Shown one piece after another: positions 1-6,480 of a DNA stretch of 11,704 nucleotides. Every line of letters begins with the position of its first letter. Position 1 is the stretch's first letter. A model generated the notes under the pieces. It searched no databases. It was not told the DNA's origin and saw nothing but the letters and a program-made list of their open reading frames with translations. The DNA is from Deltaproteobacteria bacterium. GTDB lineage: Bacteria; Myxococcota_A; SURF-8. Both the position numbers and the translations under genes were made by a program. Where the stretch lies: NCBI GenBank assembly GCA_029570245.1, contig JAKQSH010000105.1, positions 1 through 11,704 on the forward strand, written 5' to 3'.

Positions 1-418
1 CGGTTACCATCTTGGACGTGGCGGTCTTGGGCAGGCCGCACTCCTGCATGAAGGCGGACTTCATTCTCATAAAGTCGCCATCATCACCCTTGATGTGGGT
101 CTTGGCGATTTCGTTGACTTTGCCGATTACGAGATGGGAAATGTGTTTACCCACCATACGGGCGACCTGCGGAGAGCCGGAATAGTCGCGGCATACAATG
201 TTTTCCTTCTGGGGAGCGGTCCATACCCATTCGTTTTTGCAGCCTTCGCAGCTTTTTTCAACGAACATTCCCAGACGGGCTTTGGCGGCCTCTTCGTTTT
301 CGGGCAGGTTGTACCAGGCGTGCATATCCTTATAAATCGGATCACACTTGGATGCGCATCCCCAGAAAACACTGAAAGAGAGCGCGACAACCATCAGAAG
401 CATCAATCCTCTCTTCAT
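1..418 (-). CDS. Cys-rich lipoprotein, 5' part only (cut by window edge)
   Basis: The minus-strand frame opens at an ATG at 418 and stays open for 139 codons to the left edge, so the C-terminus is missing. A strong AGGAGG (429-434) sits 10 bases before the ATG. The N-terminus is a typical lipoprotein signal: Lys2-Arg3, a hydrophobic stretch from about residue 5 to 19, then FWGC with Cys21 as the likely lipidated residue. Positions -3 and -2 (Phe, Trp) are not ideal for a lipobox. The mature part has further cysteines at 25, 57, 60, 76 and 127, with a C-x2-C at 57-60 that is not followed by His, so it is not a c-type haem site. I do not recognise the family. It probably sits in the outer or inner membrane facing the periplasm. 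It is separated from glgA by 167 bases containing its own promoter, so it is probably not part of the glycogen operon. Confidence 0.85.
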   Translation of the reverse strand, partial: MKRGLMLLMVVALSFSVFWGCASKCDPIYKDMHAWYNLPENEEAAKARLGMFVEKSCEGCKNEWVWTAPQKENIVCRDYSGSPQVARMVGKHISHLVIGKVNEIAKTHIKGDDGDFMRMKSAFMQECGLPKTATSKMVT

Positions 419-496
419 ATCTTAGAATCCTCCTTTTTTAATACCCCTGAAATATTTTTACGGAAACCCGTTCTTACCAGTTCCAGTCTATAATCC

Positions 497-520
497 GGGC
501 AAAGTGTATAGTAATTGCCC
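497..520. repeat. Perfect inverted repeat GGGCAA-N12-TTGCCC over a -10 box
   Basis: Two perfect 6-base arms (497-502 and 515-520) are separated by 12 bases, which fits the size of a dimeric repressor operator. The spacer holds the -10 hexamer of the putative lipoprotein promoter, where a bound protein would block transcription. No regulator gene is present in the window to match it to, so the operator role is inference from position and symmetry alone. Confidence 0.35.
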
Positions 521-532
521 CGATAATGGCAA
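505..532 (-). promoter_or_regulatory. Putative sigma70-type promoter for the left-edge lipoprotein
   Basis: On the minus strand, TTGCCA (527-532) and TATACA (505-510) are separated by 16 bases. This places a start site near 498, about 80 bases before the lipoprotein ATG. The -10 box lies inside an inverted repeat (497-520). A second AT-rich box, TATAGA, lies just downstream but lacks a good -35. Confidence 0.5.
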
Positions 533-585
533 CTAAATTTTGCGTTTTTTTCCTCAGAACGATGCGTCCTTCTCCATAGTTGATT

Positions 586-2073
586 TTACTTATTATTTAT
601 GAGATTGCGATAAATTTTTTCATATTCTTTAACGCTGGCGTTCCATGAACAGTCTACGCTCATGGCTCTGCGCACCAGATTTCTCCAGATTTTTTTGTCT
701 TTGTATACTTCCAGCGCACGGTCGAGCGTAGCTTTGAGTGCTTCCGGCGTGTAATCCTCGAAGGTGAATCCCCAGCCGTCGGAATGTGGCGGATCGTAAT
801 CTTTTATGGTGTCCGCCAGCCCGCCGGTTTTCCGAACCAGCGGGACTGCGCCGTAGCGTATGGCGTGCAGCTGTCCCACTCCGGCAGGCTCGAAACGCGA
901 TGGCATAAGAAAAATGTCGCAGGCGGCCTGAATCAGGTGAATCAGCTGTTCATCTTGAACGCGGTAAATGCGTACTTTATCTGGGTGACGGTTCTGGGCC
1001 TCCATCAGCATGTCGTAATAATATTTATGGCCGTTGCCGAAGCAGATGAAAAAGACATCCTGCTCCAGCAGTTTGTCCAGAATTTTTACCAGAATATCCA
1101 GTCCCTTCTGCTCCACCAGGCGACCGACCATGCCGATCAGCGGCCAATCCAGCTTGCTGATGTCGAAGCCGCTCTGCTCAAGCAGATCGCGCTTGTTCAG
1201 CTGTTTGCCCTGAAGATTGCTGCGTGAAAAATGATGTTTGAGCAACGTGTCTTTTTCGGAGTCCCAGACTTCGTAGTCGATGCCGTTGTTGATGCCGATG
1301 TAGCGTTCGCCTTTTTCGGCCAGTAATCCCTGCAAACCGTAACCGAGATCGGAATTCAGAGTTTCTCCGGCGTAGGTTGGGCTTACTGTTGTAATGAAAT
1401 CCGAGAATACAATGCCGACTTTCATCGGGTTGTATTTTCCATAAAACTCAAAAGGCCCTCCCATGTAAGCGTATTTCCAGTCCAGACCGGCCAGAGAAAT
1501 CGTGTCGATGTCGGAATAGCCCTGATAGGCCAGATTGTGAATCGTGTAAACCAGCGGAAGATTCCGCAGGCGCGGATCGGTTTCCTGGGTTCTCAGGTAG
1601 GCCGCCAGATAGGTTGTTGTATGGTCGTTAAGATGTACGATGTCCGGCTCAAAAACGCCCAGTTTCAGGAACAGGAGCACTGCCTTTGAGAACAGAATGA
1701 AGCGTTCGCGGTTGTCCGGGAATGATTCGCCGGTTTCAGGAAACGTATATATTCCTTTGCGTCCGAATGCCCGGTCGCATTCCACAAAGAAAACCTGCAC
1801 TTTTTTCCCTGGGATATTGGAGCGGTAATAGCGCACTTCGTATGTCTTGTCGCCCACGTTGAAAGAGTATTTGCCAAGCCCGGCGACGCGTCTGATGTTG
1901 AATTCCTTACGGTCTATGTTGCCGTAAAGCGGAGTGATAAGCCGTACATCCCACTTATTCTCATGCAGAACCTTGGGCAGCGAACCCATTACCACACCAA
2001 GTCCGCCTACCTTGGAGAAAGGCTCCACTTCAGGCGTAACCATAAGGATGCCAGGTTTTCTGGCTCTTGCCAT
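586..2073 (-). CDS. glgA: Glycogen (starch) synthase, GT5 family
   Basis: This 495-residue protein transfers glucose from a nucleotide sugar (ADP-glucose in most bacterial members) to the non-reducing end of an alpha-1,4-glucan in the cytoplasm. The length is normal for bacterial GlgA. The N-terminal GT5 domain opens with the nucleotide-sugar-binding KVGGLG at 21-26. It is followed by HNLAYQG (179-185), NNGID (262-266) and GRLVEQKG (317-324). The C-terminal Rossmann half carries SRFEPAG (392-398) with the likely catalytic Glu395, then QLHAIRYG and TGGL. Many relatives have EPCG where this one has EPAG; I would not read a functional change into it. The ATG at 2073 follows AGGGGAG closely and lies 27 bases after the branching-enzyme stop, so it is the last gene of the five-gene operon. 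I see no clear intrinsic terminator after it. Confidence 0.95.
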   Translation of the reverse strand: MARARKPGILMVTPEVEPFSKVGGLGVVMGSLPKVLHENKWDVRLITPLYGNIDRKEFNIRRVAGLGKYSFNVGDKTYEVRYYRSNIPGKKVQVFFVECDRAFGRKGIYTFPETGESFPDNRERFILFSKAVLLFLKLGVFEPDIVHLNDHTTTYLAAYLRTQETDPRLRNLPLVYTIHNLAYQGYSDIDTISLAGLDWKYAYMGGPFEFYGKYNPMKVGIVFSDFITTVSPTYAGETLNSDLGYGLQGLLAEKGERYIGINNGIDYEVWDSEKDTLLKHHFSRSNLQGKQLNKRDLLEQSGFDISKLDWPLIGMVGRLVEQKGLDILVKILDKLLEQDVFFICFGNGHKYYYDMLMEAQNRHPDKVRIYRVQDEQLIHLIQAACDIFLMPSRFEPAGVGQLHAIRYGAVPLVRKTGGLADTIKDYDPPHSDGWGFTFEDYTPEALKATLDRALEVYKDKKIWRNLVRRAMSVDCSWNASVKEYEKIYRNLINNK

Positions 2074-2100
2074 ATGTCTCCCCTTTCGTGTTTCCCTCGT

Positions 2101-3702
2101 CTATCGGCGTTTAAAGTGCAATGGATTGATTTGAGGGAATATGTTGTCTTTGTACTCGATGTCGCCCAGATAACTCTCGTCAATGTTACCAGACAGAAGC
2201 ATTTCATACAAGCTGTTGAATCGCTCAATGTGAACCAGAGTGCGCTGACGTGCGTACTCTACAGCCGTCGCAGTGGTTATTATGAATGCCCAGTCAGAGC
2301 TTTCGGCCAGAAGCAGCTCCCGCATTGCCTGCCGTATTACACGTTGTTCTTTTTCACTGGCGCTTTCGTAAGCTTCGGCCATATTGCTCATTCGGTCAGA
2401 ACAGCGGTGAATGGGCGGGTATATCCAGTCGTTTCCGCCGTTGCACCAGACTTCGTAATAACCCTTGTCGCCCCAGGATGATGCCGCCGGGAAGGCCACC
2501 TGCTGCATGGGATGCATTTCGAGGTAATCGTAAGGCGTAGTAAGTTCGAAGACGCTCTGGTCGTAACGTATTTTGCGGAAGAGATAATTTATCCAGTCCG
2601 GCCCTTCGAACCACCAGTGTCCGAAAAGCTCGGCGTCGTAAGGCGCAACAATGATAGGCGGCTGTCCCAGCTGGCCGTGCAGCCATTCGATCTGCTTTTC
2701 GCGGTTGAACATGAAGTTCGCGGCGTGCGCTGCAGCTTTGTCAAGCGCCCACTGTCGGTTGTACGGCTCGCGGTATTTAAGATCGCCCTTGCCTGAAATC
2801 CGGTAATACTTGATGCCGGTGTTAAGTCGGATTCCGTCGGGATGAATGTATTTGCGGATGTAATCCATCGGGCGATCGAAGCCTGCATCCCGGTAAAATT
2901 CGCGATATACGGAATCGCCGGGATAACCTTCTTCCGAACTCCAGACCTGCTTGCTGGATTCCTGATCGCGTCCGAAAGCGGCTACGCCCCATGGCGTCAC
3001 CAGTGGTGCATAAACCGAGCGGGCCGGTTTGGGCTTGGCATTGTTGATTCCGTGTGTATCGACCAGGAAAAACTGAATTCCGGCTTCGGCCAGAAAACGA
3101 TCCAGTCCGGGGAAGTAACCGCATTCTGGCAGCCATATTCCACGCGGCTTTCTGCCGAAGTGGCGTTCATAATCTTCGACGCCGGTCATAATCTGGGCGC
3201 GAATGCTTTCCGGGTGCTGCTGATACAGCGGCAGGAAGCCGTGCGTGGCGCCGCAGGTTATTATTTCGAGCTGTCCGGTGTCGGCGACTTCTTTAAATGC
3301 CTTCAGTATATTCCCCTGATACGAATCCCAGAAGCTGCGGGTTTCGAGGAAAAGATTGTGATACATTTCGGCCAGAGGGAAGAAGTGTTTCTCTCCTTCT
3401 GTGCGCGAAGTGTAATCCATTTCCTTTTCAGCCAGTTCAATAAGAAGTTCCAGGTGGCGGCGATAGCGTTCCTGTAGAAGATTGTCGGCCAGCATGTTTG
3501 CCAGAGAAGGCGTTACCGACATTGTCACTTTGAACGGAATTCCGTCGGCCATCAGACCTTTGTATACGCGCAGCAGCGGTATGTAAGTTTCCGTTATGGC
3601 TTCAAAGAGCCAGCGTTCTTCGAGGTGATCTTCGTGTTCGGGATGCCTCACAAACGGTAAGTGGGCATGCAGAACCAGTGCTAAATATCCTTTTGCGTTC
3701 AT
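2101..3702 (-). CDS. 1,4-alpha-glucan branching enzyme, GH57 (DUF1957 type)
   Basis: This 533-residue cytoplasmic enzyme is expected to make alpha-1,6 branches in glycogen by cutting and re-attaching alpha-1,4 chains, by analogy with Thermus and Thermococcus GH57 branching enzymes of similar length. The family motifs appear in order: HAHLPFVRH (12-20), GATHGFLPL (151-159), WLPECGY (190-196) with nucleophile Glu193, and PYDAELFGHWW (354-364) with acid/base Asp356. An SSWG motif (408-411) is followed by an aromatic stretch ending NDWIYP, as in characterised branching enzymes. The C-terminal helical part (about 430-510) matches the DUF1957-associated C-terminal domain. AGGAGG lies 9 bases before the ATG and overlaps the end of the preceding DUF4912 gene, only 14 bases away, which suggests coupled translation. 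It supplies the branching step next to GlgA. Confidence 0.93.
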   Translation of the reverse strand: MNAKGYLALVLHAHLPFVRHPEHEDHLEERWLFEAITETYIPLLRVYKGLMADGIPFKVTMSVTPSLANMLADNLLQERYRRHLELLIELAEKEMDYTSRTEGEKHFFPLAEMYHNLFLETRSFWDSYQGNILKAFKEVADTGQLEIITCGATHGFLPLYQQHPESIRAQIMTGVEDYERHFGRKPRGIWLPECGYFPGLDRFLAEAGIQFFLVDTHGINNAKPKPARSVYAPLVTPWGVAAFGRDQESSKQVWSSEEGYPGDSVYREFYRDAGFDRPMDYIRKYIHPDGIRLNTGIKYYRISGKGDLKYREPYNRQWALDKAAAHAANFMFNREKQIEWLHGQLGQPPIIVAPYDAELFGHWWFEGPDWINYLFRKIRYDQSVFELTTPYDYLEMHPMQQVAFPAASSWGDKGYYEVWCNGGNDWIYPPIHRCSDRMSNMAEAYESASEKEQRVIRQAMRELLLAESSDWAFIITTATAVEYARQRTLVHIERFNSLYEMLLSGNIDESYLGDIEYKDNIFPQINPLHFKRR

Positions 3703-3716
3703 TGCTTTATCCCTCC

Positions 3717-4283
3717 TTACTTCTTTTCCGGCTTCGAGTAATCGGAAAGCCTGGGATAGGCAATGGCATTGAACGCACCGGCTTTCTCCTGAGCGGGATC
3801 GGTGAAAACCGGAACTTCTTCGCGGTGAACGATTTCTGAAATGTGCTCAGGTTCGGAATATGGAGCCTGCATCACGATTTTGTCGCTGATTATTTCCTTT
3901 GTAATTATTTCCTGCACTCTCTGTCGCAGTTCACGCACATCCACCATTTGAATTTCGCTTGTGTTGTCGGGCTTTGCCGGCGGAGTATGAATGGTGTTGG
4001 ATGTGGAAATCACCTTGTTGCCGTCAGCATCGGCAAGCACGATTGCCATTCTGTAAAAGCAATCGGCTTCGATGCCGTGGAAGTAATAATTGCGGGTCTG
4101 TTCGTTGATTTCGTAGCGACGGTATTCGCTGTTCTCCTTGAACAGGACGAGATAAAGGCCGCCTCTGTGCGATTTGACCATTTCGGCTGCAGTTCCAGAG
4201 TATTCCCAGTAAACAAACGCCATGTGCGGGTCTACAGGAAACAGGAAGCAGCGGGTTTCGTTGTTTTTTTCTGACAACATCAC
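3717..4283 (-). CDS. DUF4912 domain-containing protein
   Basis: This is a 188-residue protein of unknown function. Residues about 10-102 fit DUF4912. The segment MAFVYWEY (21-28) follows a DP pair and resembles the 'DP...YWE' start of the domain. RNYYFHG (64-70) corresponds to the usual 'nWYfhv' strand, and STSNTIHTPP (93-102) to the closing 'SN.v.TP' segment. The compact beta-sandwich expected of this domain suggests ligand or protein binding, not catalysis. The last 85 residues are a charged helix (about 115-133) and a low-complexity tail rich in Glu and Pro. No signal peptide is seen, so it is probably cytoplasmic. The frame starts GTG-ATG; AGGAGA lies 6 bases before the GTG (4283) and 9 before the ATG (4280), so either could be used. 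Lying between two GH57 genes, it may be an accessory factor for glucan handling; that is inference. Confidence 0.85.
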   Translation of the reverse strand: MMLSEKNNETRCFLFPVDPHMAFVYWEYSGTAAEMVKSHRGGLYLVLFKENSEYRRYEINEQTRNYYFHGIEADCFYRMAIVLADADGNKVISTSNTIHTPPAKPDNTSEIQMVDVRELRQRVQEIITKEIISDKIVMQAPYSEPEHISEIVHREEVPVFTDPAQEKAGAFNAIAYPRLSDYSKPEKK

Positions 4284-4300
4284 AGTGCCTCTCCTTTTAC

Positions 4301-4330
4301 AATATCTTATCGGCCTTGAGTATCGGTCAA
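4301..4330 (-). promoter_or_regulatory. Weak candidate internal promoter before the DUF4912 gene
   Basis: In the 64-base gap after the 704-residue GH57 gene, TTGACC (4325-4330, 5 of 6 matches) is followed after 18 bases by GATATT (4301-4306, 4 of 6), or after 15 bases by TAAGAT. This could give extra transcription of DUF4912, the branching enzyme and glgA independent of the two upstream GH57 genes. The gap is the longest inside the operon. The evidence is hexamer similarity only. Confidence 0.25.
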
Positions 4331-4347
4331 TCGTTTCAGAAAACAGT

Positions 4348-6462
4348 TTATCTTTCGATAATTTTCAATTCAACATTCAGTCTCACATCTTCATGCGGAT
4401 TCATGTCGATCCGCCATGTAAACCACAGCGAAGAAGCCTGATAGTTGCGGTCGAATCCGGCTTCGGATTGTGAAATCGTTTCCACGGGGAACGAAGCCAG
4501 CGCGGCGGGCCTGTCGCAGCTTATTATTATATCGAAGTTCGGGTGCGGATCGAACAATGCCGCTTCTTTCACGTTTTCCGCATCGTGAATTCCCAGCAGG
4601 CGCCAGTCTTTTGTCTCCCCATTAACTCGGAAGGGCGTATCTATTCCAAGTGCCGAGGCCGCCAGCAGGTTGAATTCCACTGCGAATTTCAGGCTGGTCG
4701 GATGCTGGCCGTTCCATTTGAGAGTGTAGGCCGCAAGCAGTGCAGAACTGCCTTTTTCGAGCCGTATTTTCTTTTCAATTGCCAGTGTGCCGTTTTGAAC
4801 TGAAGTATTGCCGTGCAGCAAAAGCTCTATGGCGTCGCTTTTTTCGCTTATCTGAGGCATACGCGGAGCCGTTGCCGCATCACCGTATTCCTGTTCGCTG
4901 TTGAGCAGCAGCATTTCCGCCGATGTGTCGGCATCGGCAGAAAAGAAGTGTTCGCGGAACGCATTGCGCGGATAAGAATCGTAGACCAGAATTTTGCGGT
5001 CTTCAGCTTTTATTTCGCGTTTCAGGTCGTGAATATTGGCACTGTCGGCGTCAGCAGTGGCGGCTGCCGGTTCTTCTTTTATGTGATGATAAGCTTCTTC
5101 GCGGCGGGCAAGAGTGTTTCCGAGATTCGATTCGGTCGGCAGATAGTCCAACTCAACCAGACTGCCGCCGTCGGTGGTGGAAAAATATGCCGCCAGTTTG
5201 GAGTTTCTCAGAATTATTTCGTCCACGCCGTTCTTGTCTATGTCGTAGCAGTCGCAGGCCAGTTCGCGGCGATCGACAAGTTTCTCAGCCTTAATCATGT
5301 TTTTATAAAGCGCCTCGCGCAGATGCGGCAGATACAGTCCGCCGAAAACGCCGTGCCAGTAGCCGCAGTTGCATTGCGAAGCCCCCAGTGCGGCACGAGC
5401 AGCGTCGAAGTCTTCACCAGAAAGATTTGCTGCATGAACTTTGTCGCTGACCTGAATCATGCGCTTGTGCATCCAGTTCGATTCTGGATAACGGGAGAAA
5501 AAGTTACGGAAATATCCGCCGCGCACAAAAACTTCGGTTTTGTCCTGCAGGGAACCGTTGAGGTCATCCTTCAGATTTTCAAGCGTCATGTTGTCGCGGG
5601 CATTAAGTGTCCACTGGCCCATTTCAAAATACGACGCCGTCGGCATGTAAACCAGTCCTTCTGACGGGAAGCGGTTCAGATAATCAATGGGAGTGGTAAC
5701 TTCCAGCCATGAGGAGTTTTCGACCAGCGTTTTAAAGAAATTATCCAGCCAGAACTCTTTGGTGTAAAGCAGTTCGTAAGTTCCGGGCCAGACTCCGAAT
5801 TTTTCACCATCGTCAAGCAGACTGCAACAGCTGCGGTCGCCACGGTCGAAACGCTCGCGCAGGTAGCGCATGATCTTGGGCGGAACCTGGAACGGAACAG
5901 CGTAGCGCATGTGCTGGTCGATGGGAATAACGGAAACGGTGTGACCTTCGTCTTCGGTGGTGTAATAGCCGCGCACGTTCGAGCGGTCGATGCCGGCCTG
6001 TACAAAGTGAGAATCGTCGGCGACGGTATATTTCACTCCGGCTAGGGACAACGTTTTGGGCAGCGTCGGTTCCCATATGCGTTCGGTAAGCCAGACGCCT
6101 TTGGGGCGCATACCGAGATGCTTCTCGGCGTAGTCGTTCATGCGCTTAATCTGATCCTGGCGGTCTTTTTCGGGAATTATCATCAATATCGGCTCGTAGA
6201 ATCCGCCCCCCATTATTTCAAGCTGTCCGCGGTTTACCATGTCGCGCACCAGTTCGAAAAATTCCGGGTGATTGGACTCTATCCACTCCAGAAGCGGCCC
6301 GGAATAGTGGGCAGCGAATTTGATTGTCGGATATTTATAAAGCACGTCAAGGAAAGGGCGATAGCATTTCTGATATGCGTCTTCAATTACCCATCCGAAA
6401 TTGCCTACCGGCTGGTGGCAGTGAATGCCGAGTATAAGTGAAATTTTGTCTCTTTTAATCAT
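4348..6462 (-). CDS. GH57 4-alpha-glucanotransferase / alpha-amylase (DUF1925-DUF1926)
   Basis: This 704-residue cytoplasmic enzyme is of the Thermococcus 4-alpha-glucanotransferase type. It is expected to transfer or hydrolyse alpha-1,4-glucan chains. The GH57 barrel covers about residues 1-280: GIHCHQPVGN (12-21), GGGFYEPIL (85-93), WLTERIWEP (124-132) with nucleophile Glu127, and LDDGEKFGVWPG (216-227) containing the acid/base Asp (217 or 218). Next comes a helical DUF1925-like part ending in the conserved YWHGVFGGLYLPHLR (368-382). A beta-sandwich DUF1926-like domain runs to the end and includes YDSYPRNAF. The length is slightly above the roughly 660 residues of archaeal relatives, partly through an Ala/Glu-rich insert near 462-478. 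The ATG at 6462 follows GAGGT by 9 bases, and the gap to the previous stop is 18 bases. Whether it acts mainly as transferase or amylase cannot be decided from sequence. Confidence 0.92.
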   Translation of the reverse strand: MIKRDKISLILGIHCHQPVGNFGWVIEDAYQKCYRPFLDVLYKYPTIKFAAHYSGPLLEWIESNHPEFFELVRDMVNRGQLEIMGGGFYEPILMIIPEKDRQDQIKRMNDYAEKHLGMRPKGVWLTERIWEPTLPKTLSLAGVKYTVADDSHFVQAGIDRSNVRGYYTTEDEGHTVSVIPIDQHMRYAVPFQVPPKIMRYLRERFDRGDRSCCSLLDDGEKFGVWPGTYELLYTKEFWLDNFFKTLVENSSWLEVTTPIDYLNRFPSEGLVYMPTASYFEMGQWTLNARDNMTLENLKDDLNGSLQDKTEVFVRGGYFRNFFSRYPESNWMHKRMIQVSDKVHAANLSGEDFDAARAALGASQCNCGYWHGVFGGLYLPHLREALYKNMIKAEKLVDRRELACDCYDIDKNGVDEIILRNSKLAAYFSTTDGGSLVELDYLPTESNLGNTLARREEAYHHIKEEPAAATADADSANIHDLKREIKAEDRKILVYDSYPRNAFREHFFSADADTSAEMLLLNSEQEYGDAATAPRMPQISEKSDAIELLLHGNTSVQNGTLAIEKKIRLEKGSSALLAAYTLKWNGQHPTSLKFAVEFNLLAASALGIDTPFRVNGETKDWRLLGIHDAENVKEAALFDPHPNFDIIISCDRPAALASFPVETISQSEAGFDRNYQASSLWFTWRIDMNPHEDVRLNVELKIIER

Positions 6463-6480
6463 AACTTCATACCTCAGATT

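Noticed and set aside
127..390. 87-residue minus-strand frame near the left edge
   Set aside because: It is a shadow of the partial lipoprotein frame starting at 418, which has a strong AGGAGG, a signal peptide and a lipobox.
95..493. 132-residue plus-strand frame at the left edge
   Set aside because: It is antisense to the lipoprotein and runs through that gene's ribosome binding site; no supporting motif.
419..585. Intrinsic terminator after glgA
   Set aside because: The only A/T-tract (near 546-552) is not preceded by a self-complementary stem on the minus strand.
4813..5664. 283-residue open frame on the plus strand antisense to the 704-residue GH57 gene, and similar long plus-strand frames at 2842-3477 and 1963-2481
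   Set aside because: They lie wholly within genes with intact family motifs on the minus strand, have no family-like motifs or ribosome binding sites, and look like frames opened by the codon bias of the real genes.
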